From NCBI RefSeq assembly GCF_900167455.1, contig NZ_FUWJ01000002.1:175584-239583 (forward strand): DNA of 64,000 nucleotides, in the 5' to 3' direction. Position 1 is the stretch's first letter. Every line of letters starts with the position of its first letter. The notes beneath the pieces were generated by a model, which was not told the DNA's origin, searched no databases, and saw only the letters and a list, made by a program, of their open reading frames with translations. This document shows, in pieces, positions 10,203 to 19,912 of this stretch. A program made the position numbers and the translations under genes. The stretch comes from Enhydrobacter aerosaccus (lineage in GTDB: Bacteria; Pseudomonadota; Alphaproteobacteria; Reyranellales; Reyranellaceae).

Positions 10203-10628
10203 CTATGAAAGCTTCTTCCTCAGGAAGAACTTCTGGTGGCCCTTGGGATAGTCGTCGAGCGTGGCGAAGACTTCGTAGCCGCGCTTCTCGTAGAAGGGCC
10301 GCGCCTGGAAGGAGTGTGTGTCGAGCGATGCCGAATGGCAGCCGCGCTGGCGCGCGTAATCCTCGGCCGCATCCATCAGCCGCGTCGCCTGTCCCTTGCC
10401 GCGCAGCGCCTCATCGACCCACAGGATGGCGACGTAGAGCCAATCCGACCATACATAACCAAGCAGGCCGCCCAGTCGTTCGCCCTTGTCGCCGATCAGG
10501 AAGATGTTCACCGGGTAGAAATCGGACCGGCCCGTCGCCGCCGCGTTGAACGCCGACAGCCGTTTGTGGACATACTCCGCCGCTGCCGCATTGTGCGGAT
10601 CGAAAACCAGCTCGATCTTCTCGTCCAT
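10203..10628 (-). CDS. GNAT family N-acetyltransferase
   Basis: This 141-residue single-domain acetyltransferase carries the acetyl-CoA motif as WVDEALRGKGQATRLMDAAE (about 77-96), followed by the typical Y-x-K-x-G end in FYEKRGYEVFA. Members move an acetyl group from acetyl-CoA to an amine; the substrate cannot be predicted. The start ATG at 10628 lies one base from the stop of the ketopantoate reductase-like gene, so it is the last gene of that operon. Confidence 0.85.
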   Translation of the reverse strand: MDEKIELVFDPHNAAAAEYVHKRLSAFNAAATGRSDFYPVNIFLIGDKGERLGGLLGYVWSDWLYVAILWVDEALRGKGQATRLMDAAEDYARQRGCHSASLDTHSFQARPFYEKRGYEVFATLDDYPKGHQKFFLRKKLS

Positions 10629-10629
10629 A

Positions 10630-11598
10630 TCAGCGCATCGCCGCGCGCTGACGCACCAGTGCCAGGATCGTCCGGCCGATCGGCATGTCGACGCCGACCC
10701 ATTCCGCCATCTCCACCACCGCGCCCAGCAGCGCCTCGATCTCGAGCGGCCGACCGCGTTCGAGATCCTGCAGCATCGAGGTCTTGTGTGCGCCCACCTC
10801 GGCGCCACCGGCGAGGCGCTTGTCGACGGTCAGCGCGAACTTCACCCCGAGCTTCTCCGCCACGGCCTGGCCCTCGACCATCAGCGCCCGGCAGACCGCG
10901 TGCGTGCCGGGATCGGCCAGGACCTTGTCGAGCGTCGCGCCGGTGAGCGCACTGACCGGATTGAAGGCCATGTTGCCCCACAGCTTCACCCACAGCTCGT
11001 CACGGATGCGCGGCCGCACCGGCGCCTTGAGCCCGGCCTTGATCAGCAATTCGGCGAACTTGCCGGCGCGCTCGCTACGGCTGCCGTCCGGCTCGCCCAG
11101 CGTGAAGCGATCGCCATAGGTATGCTCGATCACGCCGGGTTCGACGACGTCGGCAGCGGGATAGACGATGCAGCCCAGCGCCTGGGCCGGCGGCAGGCCG
11201 GCCGACACCATGCCGTCGGGATCGACCGCCTCGACACGCTTGCCCTCGAACGCACCGCCGAGCTTGTAGGTGTACCACCACGGCACGCCGTTGATCGCGG
11301 CGACGATCGTGGTGCCGGGTCCGATCAGCGGCTTGAGCTGCGCCATCGCGGGGATCAGCGAATGCGCCTTGAGGGTCAGGACCAGATAGTCCTGCGGCCC
11401 GACATCCTTGGGATCGGTCTCGACCCGCGGCCTGGTGACCGTCTCCTGGCCCTCGCTGCGCAGCACGAGGCCCTTGGCCCGCATCGCCTCGTAATGCGGG
11501 CCGCGCGCGACGACAGTCACCGGCACGCCGGCCATCTCCAGCTTGGCGGCCATCAGGCCGCCGATGGCGCCGGCGCCGAAAACGCAGATCGATGTCAC
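10630..11598 (-). CDS. Ketopantoate reductase (ApbA/PanE) family protein
   Basis: The start is GTG at 11598, with GAGG upstream inside the short gap after the acyl-CoA ligase gene; the length is 322 residues. The N-terminal NADP-binding loop is FGAGAIGGLMAAKL (about 7-20). The catalytic-lysine region KLWGNMAFNPVSALTG (about 197-212) matches PanE, which reduces 2-dehydropantoate to pantoate. Many alphaproteobacteria carry several paralogues that act on other 2-oxo acids, so pantothenate synthesis is not certain. It lies between an acyl-CoA ligase and an acetyltransferase, with 10 bp and 1 bp gaps. Confidence 0.85.
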   Translation of the reverse strand: MTSICVFGAGAIGGLMAAKLEMAGVPVTVVARGPHYEAMRAKGLVLRSEGQETVTRPRVETDPKDVGPQDYLVLTLKAHSLIPAMAQLKPLIGPGTTIVAAINGVPWWYTYKLGGAFEGKRVEAVDPDGMVSAGLPPAQALGCIVYPAADVVEPGVIEHTYGDRFTLGEPDGSRSERAGKFAELLIKAGLKAPVRPRIRDELWVKLWGNMAFNPVSALTGATLDKVLADPGTHAVCRALMVEGQAVAEKLGVKFALTVDKRLAGGAEVGAHKTSMLQDLERGRPLEIEALLGAVVEMAEWVGVDMPIGRTILALVRQRAAMR

Positions 11599-11608
11599 GT
11601 CCGAGACC

Positions 11609-13141
11609 TCAGCCCGCCAACTCGCCCAGGCCGAGCTTGGCCGCCAGACCGATGCGCTGCAGCTTGCCGGTCGCCCCCTTCGGGATCTCCGCCAGGAACA
11701 GCACCTTGCGCGGCACCTTGAAGTCGGCGGCACGCGCGGCCACGAAGTCGCGCAGCTCGCGCTCGGTGCATTCGCAGCCGGGACGCAGCACGACCACCGC
11801 GCCCACTTCCTCGCCGAGCTTGGGATGCGGGATGGCGAAGGTCAGGCACTGCTCGACCGAGGGGTGATCCATCAGGATGACGTCGATCTCGATCGGGCTG
11901 ATCTTCTCGCCGCCGCGGTTGATGATCTCCTTGAGGCGTCCGTTGAGGAACAGATAGCCGTCCTCGTCGAAGTAACCCTGGTCGCCGGTGCGGAACCAGC
12001 CGTTGGTGAAGGCCTTGGCGTTCGCGTCGGGATTGTTGTCGTAGCCCGCCGTGACGTTGGGGCCCTGGATCACCACCTCACCGGTCTTGCCTTGCGGCAG
12101 CAGGTTGCCGGCGTCGTCCATGACGGCGATCTTCGGCCCGGCCGCGAGGCCGACCGACCCGGGCTTGCGCTTGCCCGGCGGCAGCGCGTTCGAGGCCATC
12201 TGGTGGCTCGCCTCGGTCATGCCGTAGGCCTCGATGACCGGACAGCCGAACGCCTGCTCCAGCTCGCTCATCACCTGCGGCGGCAACGACGAGGAAGAGG
12301 AGCGGATGAAGCGCAGCTTGGCCGCCTTCGCCGCCTCCACGTTGCCGCGCAGGCGCGCCAGGATCGCCTGATGCATGGTCGGCACCGCCGTGTACCAGGT
12401 CGGCTTCACTTCCTCGAGCCAGGCGAAGAAGCGCAGGGCATTGAAGCCGGGCGTGCACGACACCGATGCGCCGGCCGCGAGCGACGACAGCGTCGCGGCG
12501 ATCAGCCCGTGGATGTGGAACAGCGGCATGATGTTGAGGCAGCGGTCGGCCGGCGTCAGCGCCAGCGTCGCCCCGATGTGCCGGGCCGAGGCCGCGAGAT
12601 TGGCGGTCGAGAGCGGCACGATCTTGGGCCGCGCCGTCGTGCCCGACGTGTGCAGGACGAGGGCGATCTCGCCATCGACCGACGTACCCGGCTTGGCCGC
12701 CTTGCCCGGCTTCAGCGCCGAGACATCGAGCGTGAAGACACCGGCCGGCGCGCCCTCCGTCGGGACGAGATCGACCAGGGGGATGCCGAGCTTCTGGGCC
12801 ACGGCGCGCACCGGGCTGTCCACGCCCTTCTGCACGATCACGGCCTTCGGCTTGAGGTCGTCGAGATAGAACTCGAACTCCTCGGCGCGATAGGCCGGAT
12901 TGAGGGGCGCCGAGGTCGTGCCCGAGGCGACGGCGACGAAGGACGAGGCCATCTCCGGCCCGTTGGGGATGACCATGGCGACGCGGTCGCCGCGGCCGAT
13001 GCCGACGCCGTTCAGGGTGGCGATCGTGCCATCGGCAAGCGTCTTCAACCCGGCATAGGCGAGCCACGGCCGGCCCGGTGCCCCGATCGCCGGCGCCTCG
13101 GCCTTGCCTGCGGAAGTGACGTCGTAAACGGTCTGGACCAT
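11609..13141 (-). CDS. AMP-forming acyl-CoA synthetase
   Basis: The 510-residue ANL-superfamily enzyme activates a carboxylic acid through an acyl-adenylate to its CoA ester. The AMP-binding motif is LHTSGTTARPKIVPLS, the adenine and acid loop is EAYGMTEASHQ, and the hinge region is NGRLKEIINRGGEKISPIEID. A late lysine in PKGATGKLQRIGL completes catalysis. The overall look is close to the Pcs60/oxalate-CoA ligase branch, but the acid is not fixed by motif. The ATG at 13141 was preferred because the earlier in-frame start runs into the hairpin repeat cluster upstream. It heads the operon with the reductase and acetyltransferase. Confidence 0.88.
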   Translation of the reverse strand: MVQTVYDVTSAGKAEAPAIGAPGRPWLAYAGLKTLADGTIATLNGVGIGRGDRVAMVIPNGPEMASSFVAVASGTTSAPLNPAYRAEEFEFYLDDLKPKAVIVQKGVDSPVRAVAQKLGIPLVDLVPTEGAPAGVFTLDVSALKPGKAAKPGTSVDGEIALVLHTSGTTARPKIVPLSTANLAASARHIGATLALTPADRCLNIMPLFHIHGLIAATLSSLAAGASVSCTPGFNALRFFAWLEEVKPTWYTAVPTMHQAILARLRGNVEAAKAAKLRFIRSSSSSLPPQVMSELEQAFGCPVIEAYGMTEASHQMASNALPPGKRKPGSVGLAAGPKIAVMDDAGNLLPQGKTGEVVIQGPNVTAGYDNNPDANAKAFTNGWFRTGDQGYFDEDGYLFLNGRLKEIINRGGEKISPIEIDVILMDHPSVEQCLTFAIPHPKLGEEVGAVVVLRPGCECTERELRDFVAARAADFKVPRKVLFLAEIPKGATGKLQRIGLAAKLGLGELAG

Positions 13142-13167
13142 TGGTGTTTGCCCCTTCTGTCTTGATC

Positions 13168-13319
13168 CCCTCCCCTTGGCGGCGTCCGCCAAGGGGAGGT
13201 GTCGCCGTCATCGGCGACGGAGGGGTCATGGGCTGCCGCAGCATCTGTGTGCAGCCCATGACCCCTCCGCCCTCGTAAGACGAGGGCACCTCCCCTGCGC
13301 GGACTCCGCGCAGGGGAGG
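13168..13319. repeat. Cluster of REP-like palindromes
   Basis: At least four hairpins follow each other between the acyl-CoA ligase start and the malate synthase stop. The outer ones share the ends CCTCCCC and GGGGAGG (13169-13199 and about 13290-13319). One arm of a larger stem, GGAGGGGTCATGGGCTGC, pairs with GCAGCCCATGACCCCTCC. The pattern is that of a dispersed intergenic repeat rather than a simple terminator. Confidence 0.75.
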
Positions 13320-13333
13320 ACAACGATCTTCTA

Positions 13334-14956
<1,623 letters not shown>

Positions 14957-15050
14957 GGTGTTCCTCTTTTTTGGAAATTGAGTTCTTTGGATAAGGCGAG
15001 GGGCGATTTACCGCCTTGAGGCCCCACCGGGCAAGGCGCTACGAGGAAGG

Positions 15051-16241
15051 ATGGATGCCAGTTTCGTGATCGAGTGGCTCAATCTCGCCACTCGTTGGGC
15101 CCACATGATCGTGGGCATCGCCTGGGTGGGGGCTTCGTTCTACTTCATCTGGTTGGACAACCACCTGCACGCGCCCCTCGATCCGGCCGACGCAGTAAAG
15201 GGGATCGGCGGCGAGGTCTGGGCGGTCCATGGCGGCGGCTTCTACACCGCCAAGAAGTTCAAGCTGGCGCCCGAAAAGCTGCCGCCGGAACTGCACTGGT
15301 TCAAGTGGGAAGCCTATACGACGCTGATCAGCGGCTTTCTGCTGCTGTGCATCATCTACTACTATGGCGCGCAGGTCGCGCTGATCGATCCATCGGTGAT
15401 GGCGCTGTCGCAGCCCGAGGCGATCGCCATCGGCCTCGCCTTCCTGGCCGGCGGCTGGCTGGTCTACGACCTGCTCTGCCGGTCGGCCTTCGGCGAGGAC
15501 GATCTGATCCTGGGCGGACTGCTCTTCCTCTACTGCATCTTCGCCGCCTGGGCCCTGTGCCACCTCTTTTCCGGGCGCGGCGCCTACATCCATTTCGGCG
15601 CCATGCTCGGCGTCATCATGGCGCTCAACGTCTTCTTCGTGATCATCCCGGGCCAGCGCGAACTGGTGAAGGCCAAGGAGGAAGGCCGCACGCCCGATCC
15701 CCGCTTCGGGCTGCGCGGGCGCCAGCGCTCCGTGCACAACACCTATTTCACCCTGCCGGTCCTGTTCACGATGATCAGCAACCACTATGGCGGTCTCTAC
15801 GGCCACAAGTGGAACTGGGTCCTGCTGGTGATGATCTCGGTCGCCGGCGCCCTGGTGCGCGTCTGGTTCGTGCAGCGCCACAAGGGCAATGCCAACCCCT
15901 TGGTGCTGGCATCGGGCCTGGTGATGCTGCTGCTCACCGCCATCCTCTCCCTGCCCCGGCCCAGCATCGATGCGGGCGGCGGCCCCGTCGCCCTCAGCGA
16001 GATCCAGCCGATCATCAAGGAGCGCTGCACGCCCTGCCATGCGACCCGGCCGACCCAGGAGGGCTTCGCCGCGCCGCCCAAGGGCGTCGTCCTGGAGACG
16101 GCGGCCGAGATCCGCAACCGCGCCGAGACGATCAACCAGTTCGCGGTGGTCTCCAAGGTCATGCCTCCCGGCAACCTGACAAACATCACCGAAGGTGAAC
16201 GCAGCCTGATTGCGCGCTGGTTCAACTCCGGCGCACAATAG
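15051..16241 (+). CDS. puuD: Membrane urate hydroxylase with cytochrome c domain (PuuD)
   Basis: The 396-residue protein has about eight membrane helices of the Urate_oxidase_N type (start WAHMIVGIAWVGASFYFIWLD). A C-terminal class I cytochrome c carries the CTPCH heme site at 326-330 and a probable Met ligand in KVMPPGN near 371. It oxidises urate to 5-hydroxyisourate and sends the electrons to the respiratory chain, so no peroxide is made. The start ATG at 15051 lies 95 bp from the divergent aceB start. The gene is followed after only 4 bp by the small toxin-like gene. Confidence 0.92.
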   Translation: MDASFVIEWLNLATRWAHMIVGIAWVGASFYFIWLDNHLHAPLDPADAVKGIGGEVWAVHGGGFYTAKKFKLAPEKLPPELHWFKWEAYTTLISGFLLLCIIYYYGAQVALIDPSVMALSQPEAIAIGLAFLAGGWLVYDLLCRSAFGEDDLILGGLLFLYCIFAAWALCHLFSGRGAYIHFGAMLGVIMALNVFFVIIPGQRELVKAKEEGRTPDPRFGLRGRQRSVHNTYFTLPVLFTMISNHYGGLYGHKWNWVLLVMISVAGALVRVWFVQRHKGNANPLVLASGLVMLLLTAILSLPRPSIDAGGGPVALSEIQPIIKERCTPCHATRPTQEGFAAPPKGVVLETAAEIRNRAETINQFAVVSKVMPPGNLTNITEGERSLIARWFNSGAQ

Positions 16242-16245
16242 GCGC

Positions 16246-16707
16246 ATGTTTCCGCGTATGGGCGGCCGCCCCTGTCATCGTCTGCTGGCGATGGCGCTGG
16301 TGGCGGTCGCGAGCCTCGTCACCTGGACCTGTTCCGTCGAGTCCGGCGGACGCGCTCTTGCGCGCGACCTCGCCGACATGGTCAGCTCGGGGACCGAGCG
16401 CCGGAGCTGGGGCAACGGCGTCGGATTCGAGAGCGAATGGAAGCTCGACGAGCATTACAAGAAGCATGGCGCCGAATTCGGCAACATCACCAAGCTCGAC
16501 TATCTGCACCAGGCACAGCTCCTGCGCGACACGGCCGTCGGCGGACCGGTGATCCAGGCCGTGCGCCGTGACGGCGTGACGACCCGCTTCGATCGCCAGA
16601 CCGGCGCCTTCGTCGCCTTCAATCGCGACGGCACGATCCGCACCTTCTTCAAGCCCAATGACGGCGAGCGCTATTTCCGCCGCCAGGCCGAGCGAGGCAC
16701 CGAATGA
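16246..16707 (+). CDS. Small secreted protein with BECR-type RNase toxin-like domain
   Basis: The 153-residue protein begins with a basic, then hydrophobic segment (residues 10-29) that looks like a Sec signal. It continues with WKLDEHYKKHGAEFGNITK (65-83) and ends with RRDGVTTRFDRQTGAFVAF and RDGTIRTFFKPNDG (107-140). The pattern HxxKHGxEFG...RxDGxxxRFDxxTGxFxxxxxDGxIRTFFKP matches C-terminal nuclease domains of polymorphic and contact-dependent toxins of the barnase/EndoU/colicin E5-D/RelE fold. His70 or His74 and the Arg/Thr/Lys in TIRTFFK are plausible active-site residues. The stop overlaps the next gene by ATGA, typical of toxin-immunity pairs. The function is inferred from my memory of the motif and has not been tested by search. 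Confidence 0.6.
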   Translation: MFPRMGGRPCHRLLAMALVAVASLVTWTCSVESGGRALARDLADMVSSGTERRSWGNGVGFESEWKLDEHYKKHGAEFGNITKLDYLHQAQLLRDTAVGGPVIQAVRRDGVTTRFDRQTGAFVAFNRDGTIRTFFKPNDGERYFRRQAERGTE

Positions 16708-17087
16708 TCGCGTCATCGCCGCCTCCGGGCCCTCCCAATGTCGAGGAGGTGCGCGATCTGATCGAGCAGTGGTCGAGCTTCGTCATCGAGCTCGAAAAGA
16801 AGGACTACACCTTCGATCTCGACAACTGGCGCAACGACGTCGACGTGCGGCAACTGATCGTCGAAGCTCTGCCGATGTTCAGTCGCGAAGAGCTCGGCGA
16901 TCATGCCCTGAAGCTCGATGACGCGGACAAGACCTTCATGGCGACGACGCGCCCCTTCCGCCGGTGCGTCTGGGGCGGCGGCACGGCCAAGAAGGAGAAA
17001 TGGTCGGCGCAAAATAACTGGTGGTACTTCCGCACGCCGATCCGGTCGAATGCCCAGCTCGAAGACGAGTTGGCCACCGTGCGCTAG
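16704..17087 (+). CDS. Probable immunity partner of the upstream toxin-like protein
   Basis: This is a 127-residue soluble, acidic protein with no signal peptide. It is rich in Trp and Asp/Glu (VEEVRDLIEQWSSFVIELEKKD, NNWWYFRTPIRSNAQLEDELA), and no known family is recognised. Its size, acidity, lack of export signal and 4-bp overlap with a basic, secreted RNase-like protein are what is expected of an immunity protein. It could equally be an unrelated small cytoplasmic protein. The next gene starts 73 bp downstream. Confidence 0.55.
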   Translation: MIASSPPPGPPNVEEVRDLIEQWSSFVIELEKKDYTFDLDNWRNDVDVRQLIVEALPMFSREELGDHALKLDDADKTFMATTRPFRRCVWGGGTAKKEKWSAQNNWWYFRTPIRSNAQLEDELATVR

Positions 17088-17159
17088 GTTTGATCGATAG
17101 CGCCCAGCAAGCCGTGTCTCCCCAAAGCGTTGGCCGAGGGCCGGCACCGATGGATTGAA

Positions 17160-17927
17160 ATGGACTCTCCGAAGATCCTCGTCGACCGAAGCGGCCCCGT
17201 CACCACCATCGTCATCAACCGACCGCAGGCGAAGAACGCCCTCGACAACGAGGCCGCGCATGCACTCGCCGCCGCCCTTCGCGCTTTCGATGCCGACCCG
17301 GAGGCGCAGGTCGCGGTGCTGACAGGCGCGGGTGGCGCGTTCTGTGCCGGCGCCGACCTCAAGGAACTGGGATCGGGCGTCGACTACTTCCCCTGGGCCG
17401 GCAGCGACGACGGACCCTTGCGGGCGCCGCTCACCAAGCCGGTGATTGGCGCGGTCGAGGGCCATGCCTGTGCCGGCGGCCTCGGCGTCGCGCTTTTCTG
17501 CGACATCCGCATTGTCGACGAGACGGCGATCTTCGGCGTCTTCTCGCGACGCTGGGGCGTGCCCATGAGCGATGGCACCACGGTGCGCCTGCCGCGCCTC
17601 ATCGGCCTGGGGCGCGCGCTCGACATGCTTCTGACAGGCCGCGCGGTCGGCGCCGACGAAGCCATCGCCATCGGCCTGGCGACGCGCAAGGTCGCGCGTG
17701 GCAGGACGCGTGCCGAGGCGGAGAAACTCGCCGCGCAGATCGCGGGCTTTCCGCCCATCGCCATGACCTCCGATCGGCAGTCGACGTATGAGAGCTTCGA
17801 CCGGGCCCAGGCGGCGGCGATCCGGCGCGAAATGGAATTGTCACTCGCGGCGCGCCGGCAGGAGTCGCAAAAGGGTGCGGCGCGTTTCGCCCAAGGCGAA
17901 GGGCGCCACGGCCAGTTCGACAAGTAA
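17160..17927 (+). CDS. Enoyl-CoA hydratase/isomerase (crotonase) family protein
   Basis: The protein has 255 residues. The oxyanion-hole segments are GAGGAFCAGADLKEL (about 58-72) and EGHACAGGLGVALFCDIRI (about 100-118), which hold the acyl-CoA thioester. The two usual glutamates are not obvious: the second loop reads FSRRWGVPMSDGTTVRLPRLIG, so simple hydratase activity is not assured. The ATG at 17160 was chosen over an upstream ATG at 17130 because the family begins near MDSPKILVDR. A zinc-type quinone oxidoreductase follows 44 bp later on the same strand. Confidence 0.88.
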   Translation: MDSPKILVDRSGPVTTIVINRPQAKNALDNEAAHALAAALRAFDADPEAQVAVLTGAGGAFCAGADLKELGSGVDYFPWAGSDDGPLRAPLTKPVIGAVEGHACAGGLGVALFCDIRIVDETAIFGVFSRRWGVPMSDGTTVRLPRLIGLGRALDMLLTGRAVGADEAIAIGLATRKVARGRTRAEAEKLAAQIAGFPPIAMTSDRQSTYESFDRAQAAAIRREMELSLAARRQESQKGAARFAQGEGRHGQFDK

Positions 17928-17971
17928 CGTCCGACAAGCAACATTCGACAAGCAACATCCGGGGGAATGGA

Positions 17972-18994
17972 ATGCGTGCGTTGGTGTGTCATGCTTATGG
18001 CCCGATCGAAAATCTGAAGGTCGAGGATCGCCCGGTGCCGGAACCGCGGACGGGCGAGATCCTGGTGCGGGTCGGCGCGGCCGGCGTGAGCTTCGCCGCC
18101 ATGCTCGGCGTTCAGGGCAAGCATCAGAACAAACCGCCCCTGCCCTACATCCCAGGCAACGAGCTGGCCGGCCATGTCGTGGCGCTCGGGCTCGGCGTCG
18201 AAACGCTCAAGGTCGGCGACCGTGTGATGACCGGCGTGCCGCAGGGCGCCTTCGCCGAATATGCGGTCGCGACGGCAGCGAATGCCGTGCGCATTCCCGA
18301 GATCATGCCTTACGCCGAGGCGACGAACTTCCCCACGCTCTATCCCACCGCCTACGGCGCCCTGAAGTGGAAGGCCAATCTGCAGCCCGGCGAAGTCCTG
18401 CTGGTGCACGGGGCGGGCGGCGGATCCGGCCTGACCGCGATCGAGGTCGGCAAGGCCATGGGCGCGATAGTGATCGCATCCGCCGGCGGCGCGGAGAAAC
18501 TGGCGGCGGCCAAGGAGGCCGGCGCGGATCACCTGATCGACTATCGCCAGGAAGACCTGCGCGCCAAGGTGCTGGAGATCACCGACGGGCGCGGCGCCGA
18601 CGTGATCTACGATCCCGTCGGAGGGTCTGCCTTCGACGTCTCCCTGCGCTGCGTCGCGCCGGAAGGCCGCATCATCCCGATGGGATTCGCGAGCGGCACC
18701 GTTCCCCAGATCCCGGCCAACATCCTGCTGGTGAAGAACGTCACGGTGATCGGTTTCTACTACGGCTACTGGAACGGCTGGGGCGGCAAGGGCACGCCGA
18801 GCGCAAAGGAGGCGGCCGCTCTCGAGCAGCGTCGGGCCATGGTGGCCGACGCGCAGGAGGAGCTGATGCGCTGGTACACCGAAGGCAAGCTGCGGGCGAC
18901 GGTCGCCGCCACCTTTGACCTCGGCGACTGGGTCAAGGCGTTCCGGCTGATCGAGGAAAGAACCGTGGTCGGCAAGGCGGTGCTGGTTCCCTGA
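17972..18994 (+). CDS. NADPH:quinone oxidoreductase-type MDR protein
   Basis: The 340-residue protein belongs to the medium-chain dehydrogenase family without the catalytic or structural zinc cysteines. The NADPH loop is VHGAGGGSGLTAIEVGKAMG (about 147-166). The Qor-like signature around it and the closing region FRLIEERTVVGKAVLVP fit NADPH:quinone or enone reductases. It probably detoxifies quinones or reduces enoyl compounds. It may be co-transcribed with the crotonase; a clear GGGGG site stands before ATG 17972. Confidence 0.87.
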   Translation: MRALVCHAYGPIENLKVEDRPVPEPRTGEILVRVGAAGVSFAAMLGVQGKHQNKPPLPYIPGNELAGHVVALGLGVETLKVGDRVMTGVPQGAFAEYAVATAANAVRIPEIMPYAEATNFPTLYPTAYGALKWKANLQPGEVLLVHGAGGGSGLTAIEVGKAMGAIVIASAGGAEKLAAAKEAGADHLIDYRQEDLRAKVLEITDGRGADVIYDPVGGSAFDVSLRCVAPEGRIIPMGFASGTVPQIPANILLVKNVTVIGFYYGYWNGWGGKGTPSAKEAAALEQRRAMVADAQEELMRWYTEGKLRATVAATFDLGDWVKAFRLIEERTVVGKAVLVP

Positions 18995-18995
18995 C

Positions 18996-19189
18996 GGGTA
19001 GGGCAATCGCCCATGCAAAGATTTCCCGTCATCCCGAGCGACGCCGAGCGGAGCGAGGCGCAGTCGAGGGACCTTTTTGCTGGCCTCGCCTCTGGACGGG
19101 AGCAAGGAAAAGAGGTCCCTCGACTGCGCTGCCCTACAGGCGGCGTCGCTCGGGATGACGAAACGACTTCATATGCGATTGCCCTACCC
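18996..19189. repeat. 194-bp MITE-like inverted-repeat element
   Basis: The two ends are perfect 15-bp inverted repeats (gggtagggcaatcgc at 18996-19010 and its complement at 19175-19189). Inside lies a second pair of arms around cgtcatcccgagcgacgcc and gcagtcgagggacct. The whole unit can fold into one long hairpin. It contains no gene and lies directly after the MDR gene stop, so it may also end transcription. Confidence 0.75.
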
Positions 19190-19215
19190 TGATCGCTGTC
19201 GACTGCTCGCCACCA

Positions 19216-19761
19216 ATGACGCCCATCCGTCTGCTCGCCCTCTCCGGCAGTCTGCGTGCCGGATCATCGAACACATCGCTGCTGGAAGCGGCGTGCCGGC
19301 TGGCGCCGCGCGGACTCCAGATCGAGCTCTATCGCGGCATGGCGGACCTGCCGCACTTCAATCCCGATCTCGAGAACGACCTGCCGCAAGGGATCGTCGA
19401 CCTGCACGCCCGCATCGGCGCGGCGGACGGTCTTCTGATCTCGTGCCCGGAATACGCCCGCGGCATCCCCGGCTCGTTCAAGAACATGCTCGACTGGCTG
19501 GTCGGCAGCTCGACGTTTCCTGGAAAGCCCGTGGCGCTCTTCAACACCTCGCCCCGCGCGTCGGAGGCGCAGGCGGCGTTGCGCCTGGTGCTGCAGACCA
19601 TGTCGGCGCACATCGTCGACCAGGCATCCCTGTCGGTCGATCTGCTGTCCCGCAGGATGGACACCACAGCGATCGCCGCGGATCCGGCGATGTCTTCGAC
19701 GATCGTCCAGGCGCTCGGATGCTTCGCCGATTGCATCAGACTGATGCAGCAGGACGCGTGA
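19216..19761 (+). CDS. NADPH-dependent FMN reductase family protein
   Basis: This 181-residue flavodoxin-like protein has the FMN phosphate loop SGSLRAGSSNTSLL (residues 10-23) and the second signature SCPEYARGIPGSFKNMLDWL (about 76-95). Members of the ChrR/NAD(P)H quinone reductase group use NAD(P)H to reduce FMN, quinones or azo and metal compounds. The true substrate is not shown. It starts 27 bp after the MITE-like element and is followed by a GGGACA-rich tandem tract. Confidence 0.88.
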   Translation: MTPIRLLALSGSLRAGSSNTSLLEAACRLAPRGLQIELYRGMADLPHFNPDLENDLPQGIVDLHARIGAADGLLISCPEYARGIPGSFKNMLDWLVGSSTFPGKPVALFNTSPRASEAQAALRLVLQTMSAHIVDQASLSVDLLSRRMDTTAIAADPAMSSTIVQALGCFADCIRLMQQDA

Positions 19762-19768
19762 GGCGTTG

Positions 19769-19828
19769 GGACAGGCGGGACAGCAGGGACGCGCGGGACA
19801 GAGCGGGACACCGGGGACGGCGGGACAA
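19769..19828. repeat. Degenerate GGGACA tandem tract
   Basis: About seven copies of a gcgggaca-like unit, 8-11 bp apart, lie just after the FMN reductase stop and before the convergent sulfatase. The tract is noncoding and the copies are imperfect. Confidence 0.7.
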
Positions 19829-19912
19829 AGTGCGTTAATGCCTTGAGTTATCGGCGCTTCTGCCGTCCCCGACGGCTGGGACGGAGCCGGGCCGCCCCGT
19901 CGCGGACCGCGG

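Noticed and set aside
11543..13165. 540-codon plus-strand frame opposite the acyl-CoA ligase
   Set aside because: The Arg/Asp-rich shadow composition has no motif, while the minus strand has the complete AMP-binding motifs.
13168..13319. CRISPR array
   Set aside because: The repeats are palindromic hairpins of different length with no regular spacer, and no cas genes are present.
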